64,000 nucleotides of DNA from Pandoraea horticolens (GCF_902459555.1 NZ_CABPSM010000006.1:124001-188000); one strand, 5' to 3'; counted from the stretch's first letter, positions 39,201 through 48,872 are shown. Notes: generated by a model from the letters alone, not told the origin. Numbers and translations are program-made.

Positions 39201-41306
39201 ATGGCGACCACAGGCAGCAGTACTACGGGCTCAATTTCGTCACCGGGCATCGGCTCGGGGCTGAACGTGAACGATCTCGTCACCAGTCTGATGCAGCCGG
39301 CGACGAAAAAGCTCAACTTGCTCAAGTCGCAAGAGGCCAGCTATCAGACCAAGGTCTCGGCACTCGGCAGCCTGCAATCGGCGCTGAGTTCGTTCCAGTC
39401 CTCGCTCTCGAACCTGTCGTCGGCATCGTCGTTCCTTCAGATGACCGCCACGGCGGGCGATGCGACATTGCTGACCACGTCGGCAGACACCACGGCGAAA
39501 GCCGGCAGCTATACCATCAACACGACGCAGTTGGCGCAGGCGCAGAGCCTGTCGACGAACGGCGTGTCGGACCCCGCCGCCTCGATCGGCAGCGGCACGT
39601 CGACCAAGCTGACGTTCAGCTTCGGCACGATTTCGGGCGGCACGCTTGCCAACGGCACGTACACCGGCGCCAGCTTCTCGCCGAACGCGCAGCAAGCGCC
39701 GTTCAGCGTCACGATCACGAACACGAACAACTCGCTTCAAGGCATTCGCGACGCCATTAACGCCGCCAACGGCGGTGTGACGGCCACGATCGTCAATGAC
39801 GGCAGCGCCACGCCGAACCGCCTGGTCCTGACCTCGACGCAAACGGGTCAGACCATGAGCATGAAGGTCGACGTGGCCGCGGGGGGTGACGCCACGCTCA
39901 CGAACATGCTGGCATACGATCCCGCCGGCACCCAGAACCTGACGCAGACGGCGGCGGGCCAGAACGCCAACCTGACCATCAACGGCCTGGCCGTGTCGAG
40001 CCCGACCAACACGGTGAAGAGCGCGGTGCAGGGTCTGTCGATGAGCCTGCTCAAGACCGGCACGACCACCGTCAGCGTGAGCAATAACAGCGACGGTGTC
40101 ACCAAGGCCGTCAACGATTTCGTCAGCGCCTACAACACGCTGCATTCGGCCATCGGCAAGCTGACCTATTTCGACAAGGCGAGCGCCACGCCGGGCAGCA
40201 CCTCGAACAACAACGGCCCGCTGATCGGCGACACGACCACGCAGATGATCACCACGCAGATCCAGCAGATCCTGAACGGCAAGTTGCCGGGGGTCTCGGG
40301 GTCGGTGCTGACTTCGCTTGCCGATATCGGTGTGACGTTCCAGGCTGGCGACGGCACCGGCAGCGCCACGGATACCTCGGGCCAACTCGCGGTCGATACG
40401 ACCAAGCTGCAAAAGGCCATCACCTCGGGCGGCTTCGCCCAGCTCGCCTCTTTGCTGGCCACCAACGGCACGTCCACCGACAGCCTGATCAGCTACCAGA
40501 ATTCGACCAGCAATACGCAACCTGGCCAGTACGACGTGGTCATCACCCGCCTTGCGACCCAGGGCACGCTCACGTCGAACGCCACGCTTGCCGCGAACAC
40601 GGTCATCGACGGCACAAACAATACGTTGACGGTGCAAGTCGACGGCAAGAGCACCTCCATCACCATCCCGAACGGCATTTACACGCCCGACAAGATGGCC
40701 GCCGCCTTGCAGGCCGCGATCAACGGGAACTCGCAGTTCGCGGCAAACGGCTCGACGGTGACCGTCAAGCAGACCGCCGGGGTGTTGTCGATCACATCGA
40801 ACCGTTATGGCTCCGCCTCAAACGTGCGCGTCACGTCGGGCAACGCCATGACCGCGCTGTTCGGCACCGGCGTTTCGCCCAGCACCGATGGCGTGGACGT
40901 CGGCGGCTCGATCGGCGGTGTGATCGCCACGGGCAGCGGTCAGTATCTGACCGGCGCGGCGGGTTCTCCGACCGATGGCCTCAAGATCCAGGTCACCGGC
41001 ACCAACCTCGGCAATCGCGGCACCATCAAGTTTTCGCAAGGCTATGCGTCGCTGCTGTCGAACCAGGTCACCAATTTCCTGAGCGCCAAGGGGGCCATCA
41101 GCACGGCCCAGTCGAACCTGAACGCCAGCATCAAGCAAGTGCAGCAGCAGGAAAGCGACTGGCAGGACCAGATGACGCAGATGCAGAACCGCTATCTGGC
41201 GCAGTTCACCGCGCTCGACGCGACCATGTCGAAGCTGTCGAGCACCAGCGACTACCTCAAGCAGGTGCTGGGCGGTTCGTCTTCGTCGTCTTCGTCGTCG
41301 AAGTAG
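39201..41306 (+). CDS. fliD: Flagellar filament cap protein FliD
   Basis: 701 residues, at the long end for the family. FliD caps the filament and guides flagellin insertion. N-terminal FliD_N: SSPGIGSGLNVNDLVTSLMQPATKKLNLLKSQEASYQTKVSALGSLQSAL in pieces; flagellin-IN motif LQGIRDAINAANGGVTATIVND; C-terminal FliD_C with FVSAYNTLHSAIGKLTYF and the ending MQNRYLAQFTALDATMSKLSSTSDYLKQVL. A second flagellin-IN like block around residues 440-560 explains the length. Start at ATG 39201, preceded by GAGAGCGAG. It ends in a poly-Ser tail. fliS and fliT follow. Confidence 0.97.
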   Translation: MATTGSSTTGSISSPGIGSGLNVNDLVTSLMQPATKKLNLLKSQEASYQTKVSALGSLQSALSSFQSSLSNLSSASSFLQMTATAGDATLLTTSADTTAKAGSYTINTTQLAQAQSLSTNGVSDPAASIGSGTSTKLTFSFGTISGGTLANGTYTGASFSPNAQQAPFSVTITNTNNSLQGIRDAINAANGGVTATIVNDGSATPNRLVLTSTQTGQTMSMKVDVAAGGDATLTNMLAYDPAGTQNLTQTAAGQNANLTINGLAVSSPTNTVKSAVQGLSMSLLKTGTTTVSVSNNSDGVTKAVNDFVSAYNTLHSAIGKLTYFDKASATPGSTSNNNGPLIGDTTTQMITTQIQQILNGKLPGVSGSVLTSLADIGVTFQAGDGTGSATDTSGQLAVDTTKLQKAITSGGFAQLASLLATNGTSTDSLISYQNSTSNTQPGQYDVVITRLATQGTLTSNATLAANTVIDGTNNTLTVQVDGKSTSITIPNGIYTPDKMAAALQAAINGNSQFAANGSTVTVKQTAGVLSITSNRYGSASNVRVTSGNAMTALFGTGVSPSTDGVDVGGSIGGVIATGSGQYLTGAAGSPTDGLKIQVTGTNLGNRGTIKFSQGYASLLSNQVTNFLSAKGAISTAQSNLNASIKQVQQQESDWQDQMTQMQNRYLAQFTALDATMSKLSSTSDYLKQVLGGSSSSSSSSK

Positions 41307-41328
41307 GCCCGGCTCCCGGAGATCGCTC

Positions 41329-41763
41329 ATGTACGGTCAAAACGCCGCCAACGCCTATCGCAAGGTCGGGCTCGAAACGGGTGTCATCGCCGCGAGCCCG
41401 CATCAGCTCATCACGATGCTGTTCGACGGCGCCAAGGCAGCCCTGACGAAGGCCCGCGTCCATTTTGAAGATGGCCGCATCGCGGAGCGCGGACAGGCGC
41501 TCTCGAAGGCCATCGGCATCATCGGCGGACTGCGCGACGGCCTGAACATGGATGTGGGCGGAGAACTGTCCCGTAATCTGGGCGATCTGTACGACTATAT
41601 GGGGCGCCGCCTGCTCGAGGCCAATCTCGAGAACGACGTCGCCAAAGTACGAGAAGTCGACACCCTGCTCGACACGATTGCATCGGCCTGGCGAGAGATC
41701 GCCCCGGCAGCCGGCACGGGTGCCCCCGCCGCACAGGCGGGCACCGGGGTGCGTTATGAATGA
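41329..41763 (+). CDS. fliS: Flagellar export chaperone FliS
   Basis: 144 residues. It binds flagellin in the cytoplasm and prevents early polymerisation. Family marks: YRKVGLETGVIAASPHQLITMLFDGAKAALTKARVHFE and GGELSRNLGDLYDYMGRRLLEANLEND. It lies 22 nt after fliD with a GGAG ribosome site and overlaps fliT by 8 nt. Confidence 0.97.
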   Translation: MYGQNAANAYRKVGLETGVIAASPHQLITMLFDGAKAALTKARVHFEDGRIAERGQALSKAIGIIGGLRDGLNMDVGGELSRNLGDLYDYMGRRLLEANLENDVAKVREVDTLLDTIASAWREIAPAAGTGAPAAQAGTGVRYE

Positions 41764-42094
41764 AGTAACGACCTTGCTGAACTGCTACGAGACTATCGCG
41801 GGTCTCACGGAGCGCATGCTCGGTGTGGCGCGCGACGGCGATTGGGACGCACTCATCGACCTCGAAACGCAGTACCGTACCCAGGTCGATGCGATCAAGC
41901 AACTTGACGCGGCCCTGCCGCTCACCGACGATGAGCGTACGCGCAAGCACGCCATCATCCGGCGCATTCTGGCCGACGATGCGGCGATTCGCGACCTCGC
42001 GGTGCCGCATCTGGCGCATCTCGACGCAATGATCAACAACACGCGCCGTCAACGTGCCCTGCACGAAGTCTATGGCCTGAACCTAGGCACCTGA
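41756..42094 (+). CDS. fliT: Flagellar chaperone FliT
   Basis: 112 residues, start ATG at 41756 inside the end of fliS. Short helical protein with ETIAGLTERMLGVARDGDWDALIDLETQYRTQVDAIK, the FliT layout. It serves as FliD chaperone and, in enteric bacteria, as a regulator of FlhDC. Position right after fliS is the usual one. Confidence 0.9.
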   Translation: MNEVTTLLNCYETIAGLTERMLGVARDGDWDALIDLETQYRTQVDAIKQLDAALPLTDDERTRKHAIIRRILADDAAIRDLAVPHLAHLDAMINNTRRQRALHEVYGLNLGT

Positions 42095-42118
42095 GGCGTC
42101 CGCTTTTCGGAGTAAGGC

Positions 42119-43540
42119 ATGGCCGGTTTGGACTCGGTGCTGGCCACAACGCTCGCACGGCGACTCGATTCACTGCTCGGTCTTGGGCCGGGAGTGTCAT
42201 CTTCCAGCGCCCCCAGTGCCGTCGCCGGCACGCAACCGACGGGCGACGCGACGTCCGCCCTCGGCGACCTCGCCACACGCACCTCCCCCACCGCCATCGC
42301 TCTCGGCAATACGCCTGCGCAGAGCGCCCAGCGACTGCCTACCCCCGTGCAGCAGGCAACGCTTTCCGCCGCTGCACGCACCATCGATACGATCCTGCGG
42401 CTCGCGCCGGATTCGCCCGGCCCCGTGCAGGCGAGTGCCCCGGTGTGGCCCGCCGCTCCCGGCACCGGCGCCCCGGCCCTCGCACCGCTTCTGGCCGCCG
42501 CGCTAAAGGATGCGCTGTCGACAAGCGGACTTTTCTACGAATCGCATCTGGCGCAATGGGCGTCCGGCAGCCGCTCGTTCGAGCAGTTGCAGGCTGAACC
42601 TCAATTGCGCTGGCCGGCATCGGCCAATCTGGCCGCGCAGTTGCGCGCGGCGGGTGCCGACGCCACGCTGCCGGGCCCCGGTCCGTTAACGCGCTTATTG
42701 GGCCCCGCAGCGGCAGAGGCTGCACTGACGGCTGCGTGGCCGGTGCCGGGTCCTTCCGCGTCGCCGACAGCGAGCCCCGCTGCCGCGCAGACAGGACTTC
42801 CCGGCCAGACCACCACTGGCAATGCGGCCGATGGCGGTCTGCACGCCGCCGCCAATTTGCCCAATACCGCGAACGCGCTGGCGCATGCCGCGAGCGTGGC
42901 GCACACCACGAGCAGCGTGCTGCCGAGCGGGCGCGAGAGCGATGCGCTGCTCGCTGCGTCTGCCGACGACAACACCCCCAGTGCCACACCGCACGGCCCG
43001 GCCGGCGCTATCGCCGCCGTTGCGAATGCCCCCGCTGAGAGTGTGGCGCTGGTGCGCCAGCAGCTCGACATGCTGGTCAATCCGCAGTTTCAGTGGAATG
43101 GCGCGGCATGGCCGGGCGCCCCGATGGAATGGCAGGTCGAAGAGCGCGCCGGGCAGCCTGCACCGGGTGAGGTCTCGGCCGCATCCACATGGCATACGCA
43201 TCTGCGTTTGACGCTGCCGTCGCTGGGCACGGTCGACGTCAATCTCGGCTTGTCGGGACAACAATTACAGGCGCGTCTGCTGACGGACTCCGCGGCATCG
43301 GCGGATTTACTGTCGCACGAAGGCGAGGAGCTGCGTCAACGACTGGCTGCGGTCGGTCTCGTCGCGAGCCAATTGTCGTTCGGTGCGATGAGCGGCGAGC
43401 GCGATGCGGAATCGGCGGGTATCGATGCGCCGCCGGTGAGCATCGCCGCGGCAGCGGCCGTGGCGGGCGGAACGGCTGGCGCGCCGGCCTCGTCTGCCCC
43501 GTCATCTGGAGAGAGTTCACCGCCGGGAGGTGAAGCATGA
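42119..43540 (+). CDS. FliK-like flagellar hook-length control domain protein
   Basis: 473 residues. The first 300 are Ala/Pro-rich and disordered; residues about 320-440 hold a Flg_hook-type domain (HLRLTLPSLGTVDVNLGLSGQQLQARLLTDSAASADLLSHEGEELRQRLAAVGLVASQLSFG in pieces). This is distinct from the true fliK at 51739-53199. Its stop overlaps the next gene, an FlhB-C-terminal-like protein, by 4 nt (ATGA). The FliK domain is known to touch the FlhB C-terminal domain, so the pair likely acts together on export specificity. Confidence 0.8.
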   Translation: MAGLDSVLATTLARRLDSLLGLGPGVSSSSAPSAVAGTQPTGDATSALGDLATRTSPTAIALGNTPAQSAQRLPTPVQQATLSAAARTIDTILRLAPDSPGPVQASAPVWPAAPGTGAPALAPLLAAALKDALSTSGLFYESHLAQWASGSRSFEQLQAEPQLRWPASANLAAQLRAAGADATLPGPGPLTRLLGPAAAEAALTAAWPVPGPSASPTASPAAAQTGLPGQTTTGNAADGGLHAAANLPNTANALAHAASVAHTTSSVLPSGRESDALLAASADDNTPSATPHGPAGAIAAVANAPAESVALVRQQLDMLVNPQFQWNGAAWPGAPMEWQVEERAGQPAPGEVSAASTWHTHLRLTLPSLGTVDVNLGLSGQQLQARLLTDSAASADLLSHEGEELRQRLAAVGLVASQLSFGAMSGERDAESAGIDAPPVSIAAAAAVAGGTAGAPASSAPSSGESSPPGGEA

Positions 43541-43902
43541 CGTTGCCACCGGAACGCCGGGCCGCAGTCGCGCTGGCCTACGGCGCGAAAGACACGGCGC
43601 CGCGCGTGGTGGCGAAGGGCTACGGCCTGCTCGCCGAGACCATCGTGCGCACGGCACGTGAGCACGGCCTGTATGTCCACGAGTCGCCTGAGCTGGTGAG
43701 CCTGCTCACGCAGGTCGACCTCGATCAACGCATTCCCGCACAGCTCTATCAAGCGGTCGCGGAGTTGCTGGCATGGCTCTACAAGCTCGAAGCGGGCCGA
43801 GGTGGAAAACCGCCGGCGCTGCCGCCGGGCATCGTTCCCCCCGAGGGTCAGGCAAGCCCCGGCGCTGCCGTTCCGCCCGCCTCCAGCGAACCGTCCGCCT
43901 GA
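43537..43902 (+). CDS. FlhB C-terminal domain-like protein (FlhX type)
   Basis: 121 residues, soluble. It matches the part of FlhB/EscU that lies after the NPTH autocleavage site: AVALAYGAKDTAPRVVAKGYGLLAETIVRTAREHGLYVHESPELVSLLTQVDLDQRIPAQLYQAVAELLAWLYKLE (in pieces). The NPTH motif itself and the membrane domain are absent. FlhX proteins can stand in for the FlhB C-terminal fragment in some bacteria. A Pro/Gly-rich tail ends the protein. Confidence 0.85.
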   Translation: MTLPPERRAAVALAYGAKDTAPRVVAKGYGLLAETIVRTAREHGLYVHESPELVSLLTQVDLDQRIPAQLYQAVAELLAWLYKLEAGRGGKPPALPPGIVPPEGQASPGAAVPPASSEPSA

Positions 43903-44157
43903 CAACGCAGGCGCTAGGTCGCACTGCGATTGATCAACTCGCGTACGGCGTGACGTTTCCGATTTCCGGTCAACGCCGTTGACGGCTTGATCGCGCCAAA
44001 CCCCTGCCAGCAAAGGCTCACACGTCGCCCTTGATGTGCATCGACGTGTCCGCGTCGGCTCGAATCAACGGATCTCACTAGCATTTCCCCATGCGTGGCA
44101 CGGTGTCGCTGCCGCGCACGAGCCTTTTTCCGAAATCGTTTTCTCTCCCTTATCAAT

Positions 44158-45357
44158 ATGGACGGCATCCTTAGCCCCTTTAATCCCGGCGCTGGCGCAG
44201 CACCGCCAATCTTGTCAGGACGTGACGCAATCCGTGAAGATGTTCGTATTTGCGTCGAGCGTCTTCGTATTGGACGTCATTCCAACGGTCAGTTGCTGAT
44301 CGGCCTGCGCGGTGTTGGCAAGACGGTGTTGCTTGAGCGTCTGCTTTTCGATGCCGAGCAGCAGGGTGCGATCACCGTGCATCTCGAAGCGCCAGAGGTG
44401 AAATCGTTACCTGCGTCGCTCGCACTCTCGCTGCGCGTCGCGCTCTTGCGCATGAGCCGAACGCAATCGGCAAAGGACGCTGTCGTTCGCGGCTTGCGAG
44501 CACTTGCAGGATTTGTCGGCGGCCTGAAGGTCACGTACGGCGATATCGAAGTCGGTCTGGACTACCCACCCGAGCCCGGTCTGGCGGATTGCGGCGATCT
44601 CGAGCTGGACCTCTGCGCGTTGCTTGTGGAATCCGGACGCGCGGCGCAGGCAGCGCAAACGGTACTCGCCATTTTCATCGATGAACTTCAGGGCATGCCG
44701 CAACGGCAGTTGTCGTCATTGCTTTACGCGCTTCATCGATGTACGCAATATCGGCTGCCTGTGATCCTCATCGGCGCGGGATTGCCGCCTTTGATCAAGA
44801 AGATCGGCGACGCCAAGTCCTACGCCGAGCGGATGTTCGAGATCCACGATATCGGTCCGCTCTCGGACGCCGACGCACGCAGCGCGATCGCCTCCCCGGC
44901 AAAGGGGGCGGGCGTAACAATCGCCTCGGACGCATTGGACGAGATCGTCGAACAAACCGGTGCCTACCCGTATTTCCTTCAGCAATGGGGGAAACTTGCG
45001 TGGCGAGCGGCAAGTGAAAGTCCGATCACTTCCGAGCACGTCAGACGGGTATCAAGTTCTGCGGTCGACGCGTTAGACAGGCACTTTTACCGCTTCCGCC
45101 TCCATCGGTTGACCCTCCTGGAGCGGCGGTATCTCCGCGTCATGGCGGAATTGGGTGAAGGGCCTCACGATCCGCAGACGGTGGCGGCCGAGTTCGGCGA
45201 ACCCCTCGAAGCGCTCGAATCCATCCACGGCGACCTCATCACCAAAGGCATGCTGTACAACACCTTGCTTGGCGACGCCGCCTTCACCGTGCCGCGCTTT
45301 CATGAGTTTCTGAAACGTGCCATGCCGGAGGTGCCGATGCACGCCGATGCGGCGTGA
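44158..45357 (+). CDS. Stand-alone AAA+ ATPase with winged-helix C-terminus
   Basis: 399 residues. Walker A GLRGVGKT (residues 49-56), Walker B IFIDE (172-176), sensor-1 strand PVILIGAGLP (201-210), then a lid (LSDADARSAIASPAKGAG) and a C-terminal winged-helix-like part (RRYLRVMAELGEGPHDPQTVAAEFG, then LITKGMLYN). The overall layout is that of AAA_16/archaeal Orc1-like ATPases. It has no flagellar homology, no strong ribosome site before ATG 44158, and no partner gene on its strand; it lies between flhX and the converging fliE. This could be an inserted gene of unknown job, perhaps in DNA transactions, defence or regulation. Confidence 0.8.
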   Translation: MDGILSPFNPGAGAAPPILSGRDAIREDVRICVERLRIGRHSNGQLLIGLRGVGKTVLLERLLFDAEQQGAITVHLEAPEVKSLPASLALSLRVALLRMSRTQSAKDAVVRGLRALAGFVGGLKVTYGDIEVGLDYPPEPGLADCGDLELDLCALLVESGRAAQAAQTVLAIFIDELQGMPQRQLSSLLYALHRCTQYRLPVILIGAGLPPLIKKIGDAKSYAERMFEIHDIGPLSDADARSAIASPAKGAGVTIASDALDEIVEQTGAYPYFLQQWGKLAWRAASESPITSEHVRRVSSSAVDALDRHFYRFRLHRLTLLERRYLRVMAELGEGPHDPQTVAAEFGEPLEALESIHGDLITKGMLYNTLLGDAAFTVPRFHEFLKRAMPEVPMHADAA

Positions 45358-45417
45358 CGGAAAAGCCGGCGCATTCACCGCTCGACGGGACGACCGTCCT
45401 TTCTGTCCGGTGACAAC

Positions 45418-45445
45418 AAAAAAGCCCCGTCACTGGACGGGGCTT
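45418..45445 (-). terminator. Terminator of fliE, shared with the AAA+ gene
   Basis: Perfect 10-bp stem AAGCCCCGTC/GACGGGGCTT (45422-45431 with 45436-45445). On the minus strand it is followed by a run of Ts (45418-45423); on the plus strand only CTTC follows. It lies between the converging AAA+ and fliE genes. Confidence 0.85.
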
Positions 45446-45506
45446 CTTCAGGTATCGGGACCGACCCGACCCGCTACCGCGTAAAGCGGCAGCCGGTCGA
45501 ACGACC

Positions 45507-45842
45507 TCACACCTGCATATTCATCACGGTTGTGTAAGCAGAAACGAGCTTGTTGCGAACTTGCAGGCTCATCTGAAAGCCGATGTTGGCTTTTTGAAGA
45601 TCGACCATGACGTCATTGAGCGCCACGCCCGGCTCGCCCATTTCGAAAGCGCGCGCCTGGGACTCGGCGCCGTTCTGCGCCGACGACACGCGCTTGAGCG
45701 ACGCTTCCAGCTCAGACGCGAACCCGCCTGTCGCCGAAGCGGCACCCGCGCCGGCGTTGGACGTACCCATGATCGAGCCCGCCGCCTGCGACGCCACGCC
45801 GCCCAGCTTCTGCAATACCGATTCGATCCCCGGAATGGCCAT
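45507..45842 (-). CDS. fliE: Flagellar hook-basal body adaptor protein FliE
   Basis: 111 residues; start ATG at 45842 (GAGGAC upstream). FliE joins the MS ring to the rod. Marks: [71 protein letters not shown], in pieces, the classic C-terminal half. Divergent from fliF, the usual betaproteobacterial layout. A GCCGCTAA element at 45958-45965 on the minus strand resembles a sigma-28 -10 box but has a poor -35. Confidence 0.97.
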   Translation of the reverse strand: MAIPGIESVLQKLGGVASQAAGSIMGTSNAGAGAASATGGFASELEASLKRVSSAQNGAESQARAFEMGEPGVALNDVMVDLQKANIGFQMSLQVRNKLVSAYTTVMNMQV

Positions 45843-46179
45843 GTTGCTTGTCCTCAATGAGCGCCGGCTGCGCGCGAGATCGCGCTGCTTCGACCAGTTT
45901 GCCTTTTATCAGTCACGTCGGAGATTACCACCCTATGGCAAGCCGCCAATACCTTAATTAGCGGCAAAACACCCGCCTAATCCACGGAACGATTCCATAT
46001 TCGCCAACGAATAATCAGGACCATCGGCATCGTGCGCACCGGGAACCGGACCTTTCCAATCCTTAGCGCCCTTGGAACGTGAACGCGATGCCACGCGTAC
46101 CCGGAGAATTCTGTCGCATGTTAGTGAGCACTTCCACCGCGATGAACGTCGTATCAACGCCACTGGCGTGGAGCCGCGC
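45843..46179. other. Divergent promoter region between fliE and fliF
   Basis: About 340 nt with no gene. It must drive fliE leftward and fliF rightward. I see no perfect sigma-54 or sigma-28 site; the best candidate is the weak GCCGCTAA element noted for fliE. Confidence 0.4.
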
Positions 46180-47868
46180 ATGAACGCCGCCACCCAGACG
46201 GCGGACGTTGCCGCCAAGCCGCCCCTGCTGGCGCAGTTGCGCTCGCGCGAGCGCCTGCCGTTGCTCATCGGCGGCGCGGCGCTTATCGCCTTGCTGATTG
46301 CGGTATTCCTGTGGAGCCGTGCCCCTGACTACAAGGTGCTTTACAGCAACCTGAGCGATCGCGACGGCGGGGCCATCATCACCTCGCTGCAACAGATGAA
46401 CGTGCCGTACAAGTTCGCCGAAGGCGGCGGCGCCATTTTGGTGCCCACCGAACAGGTGCACGACGTACGGCTGCGTCTGGCCTCGCAAGGCCTGCCCAAG
46501 GGCGGTCTGGTCGGTTTCGAACTGATGGACAACCAGAAGTTCGGTATCAGCCAGTTCGCCGAACAGGTCAATTACCAGCGTGCGCTCGAAGGCGAACTCG
46601 CCCGTTCGGTCGAATCGTTGTCGGCCGTGCAGGCCGCACGCGTGCATCTGGCCATCCCCAAACCATCGGTCTTCGTGCGCGAGCAGCAAAAGCCGAGCGC
46701 TTCGGTGCTCGTTACGCTGTATCCAGGCCGCGTGCTGGACGACGCCCAGGTCAGCGCCATCGTTCACATGGTCGCCTCAAGCGTGCCGGAACTGCCGGTC
46801 AAGAACGTGACGGTGCTCGACCAGAACGGCAACCTGCTCTCTGCGCAAAGCGGTAACGCACTGGGCCTGGACGCCAGCCAGCTCAAATACGTTCGCGAAC
46901 TCGAGCAATCGTACGCCCGCCGCGTCGAGGCGATCCTGAACCCGATCGTCGGCCCGGGCAACGTGCACGCACAGGTGACGGCGGACATCGACTTCAATCA
47001 AGTCGAGCAAACCTCCGAGAACTACAAGCCGAACTCGGGCGAGCAGGCTGTGCGCAGTCAGCAAAACAGCGAAGCCTCTCAGATCGGCATCACGCCGCCG
47101 GGCGGTGTGCCGGGTGCGCTGTCGAACCAGCCGCCGGGCCAGGCCACGGCGCCGATCACCCAGCAACAGCCGCAGTTTGCGCAACAGACCGCCGCCAATC
47201 CGGCAAGTGCCGCCAGCGCCCCGCAGGGCCCTCGCAGCGATCGTAAGGACGCCACGTTCAACTACGAGGTCGACCGCACGATTCGTCATGTGCAGCAGGC
47301 CACGGGCGGGCTGAAGCGCCTGTCGGCGGCCATCGTCGTGAACTATCGCCCCGGCACCGACGCGAAGGGTAAGGCGGCCATGGTGGCGCTCACGCAGGCA
47401 CAGCTCGACCAGATCCAGAATCTGGCGAAGGAAGCCATTGGCTTCTCGGGCCAGCGCGGCGACACGCTCAACATCGTCAACAGCCCGTTCACGGTCGAGG
47501 CAGACCCGGAAGCCAACCTGCCGTGGTGGCGGCAGCGTCAGAACATCGAACTGGCCAAGCAAGTCGGCAAGTGGGCGCTGATCGGGCTGATCGGCATCTA
47601 TCTCTGGTTCGGCGTGATACGTCCGGCCATCCGCAAGCACCTGACCCCGCCGCCACCGGCCGAGCCCACGCTCGCCGGTGCGGCAGGCGGCGCCGCGGGT
47701 GCCGAAGGTGCCGAGGGCGAGGGCGCCGACGGCGAGCCCGGTAAACAGGGCGAACTCAGCGCCTACGAGCGCAACTTGCAGTACGCGCGTCAGGTCGCGC
47801 GACAGGATCCGAAGATCGTGGCAACGGTAGTCAAATCATGGGTGGGTGGTGGCGATGAGCGCGGCTGA
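46180..47868 (+). CDS. fliF: Flagellar MS-ring protein FliF
   Basis: 562 residues; ATG at 46180 with GGAG 6 nt upstream. FliF forms the inner-membrane ring on which the motor is built. The first helix is LPLLIGGAALIALLIAVFLW; the YscJ/FliF domain runs APDYKVLYSNLSDRDGGAIITSLQQMNVPYKF; the second helix (WALIGLIGIYLWFGVI) lies near residue 470; and the C-terminal FliG-binding end overlaps fliG by 14 nt. The periplasmic part contains a Gln/Pro/Ala-rich insert. Normal length. Confidence 0.98.
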   Translation: MNAATQTADVAAKPPLLAQLRSRERLPLLIGGAALIALLIAVFLWSRAPDYKVLYSNLSDRDGGAIITSLQQMNVPYKFAEGGGAILVPTEQVHDVRLRLASQGLPKGGLVGFELMDNQKFGISQFAEQVNYQRALEGELARSVESLSAVQAARVHLAIPKPSVFVREQQKPSASVLVTLYPGRVLDDAQVSAIVHMVASSVPELPVKNVTVLDQNGNLLSAQSGNALGLDASQLKYVRELEQSYARRVEAILNPIVGPGNVHAQVTADIDFNQVEQTSENYKPNSGEQAVRSQQNSEASQIGITPPGGVPGALSNQPPGQATAPITQQQPQFAQQTAANPASAASAPQGPRSDRKDATFNYEVDRTIRHVQQATGGLKRLSAAIVVNYRPGTDAKGKAAMVALTQAQLDQIQNLAKEAIGFSGQRGDTLNIVNSPFTVEADPEANLPWWRQRQNIELAKQVGKWALIGLIGIYLWFGVIRPAIRKHLTPPPPAEPTLAGAAGGAAGAEGAEGEGADGEPGKQGELSAYERNLQYARQVARQDPKIVATVVKSWVGGGDERG

Positions 47869-48853
47869 GGGACTCCAACGCAGCGCCATCCTCCTGATGT
47901 CGCTGGGCGAAGACGAAGCGGCGGAGGTCTTCAAGTACCTCGCGCCGCGTGAGGTGCAAAAGCTCGGCGCGGCCATGGCCTCGCTGCGGCAAGTCACGCG
48001 CGACCAGATCGCCGACGTGCTGCAGGATTTCGTGCTCGAAGCCGAACAGCACTCCGCGCTCTCGCTCGACTCGTCCGAGTACATCCGCTCGGTGCTCAAC
48101 AAGGCGCTGGGCAACGACAAGGCGGCGGGCCTGATCGAGCGCATTCTGCAAGGTGGCGACACCAGCGGTATCGAAGGCCTGAAGTGGATGGATTCCACGG
48201 CGGTGGCCGAGCTGATCCGCCATGAGCATCCGCAGATCATCGCCACGATCCTCGTTCACCTCGACCGCGATCAGGCGTCGGAAGTGCTGGCGCTCTTCAC
48301 CGAACGTCTGCGTAACGATGTCGTGTTGCGTATTGCCACGCTCGACGGCATTCAGCCGGCGGCGTTGCGCGAACTCAACGACGTGCTCACCAAGCTGCTC
48401 TCGGGCAGCGAGAACATCAAGCGCAGCCCGATGGGCGGCGTGCGCACGGCGGCGGAAATCCTCAACTATCTGGGCGGTGTGCACGAAGAGTCGGTCATCG
48501 AAGCCGTGCGCAATTACGACTCGGACCTCGCGGCGAAGATCGTCGAAGAGATGTTCGTGTTCGAGAACCTGCTCGATGTGGAAGACCGCAGCATTCAGGT
48601 GCTGCTCAAGGAAATCGAGTCCGAGTCGCTCATCATCGCGCTCAAGGGCGCACCGGTCGAACTGCGCGAGAAGTTCTTCAAGAACATGTCGGCGCGTGCG
48701 GCCGAACTACTGCGCGAAGACCTGGAATCGCGCGGTCCGGTGCGTGTCTCGGAAGTCGAGGCCGAACAGAAGAAGGTGCTGCAAGTGGTGCGGCGCCTGG
48801 CCGATCAGGGCGCCATCATGATCGGCGGCCGCGGCGACGACGCTTACGTGTAA
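47855..48853 (+). CDS. fliG: Flagellar motor switch protein FliG
   Basis: 332 residues. Rotor protein that interacts with MotA. Starts MSAAEGLQRSAILLMSLGEDEAAEVFKYLAPREVQKLG; the middle EHPQIIATILVHLDRDQASEVLALF and C-terminal charged helix MFVFENLLDVEDRSIQVLLKEIESESLIIALKGA are typical. The start lies within the end of fliF. Confidence 0.98.
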   Translation: MSAAEGLQRSAILLMSLGEDEAAEVFKYLAPREVQKLGAAMASLRQVTRDQIADVLQDFVLEAEQHSALSLDSSEYIRSVLNKALGNDKAAGLIERILQGGDTSGIEGLKWMDSTAVAELIRHEHPQIIATILVHLDRDQASEVLALFTERLRNDVVLRIATLDGIQPAALRELNDVLTKLLSGSENIKRSPMGGVRTAAEILNYLGGVHEESVIEAVRNYDSDLAAKIVEEMFVFENLLDVEDRSIQVLLKEIESESLIIALKGAPVELREKFFKNMSARAAELLREDLESRGPVRVSEVEAEQKKVLQVVRRLADQGAIMIGGRGDDAYV

Positions 48854-48872
48854 CCGGACGGGGCCCGCGCGT

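Noticed and set aside
43903-44157. A small gene between flhX and the AAA+ ATPase
   Set aside because: Only Arg-rich frames on both strands, without ribosome site or recognisable motif.
45843-46000. A sigma-54 promoter for fliE (TTGGC and TTGC motifs)
   Set aside because: The spacing between the GG and GC doublets is 8 instead of 12, so it cannot be a sigma-54 site.
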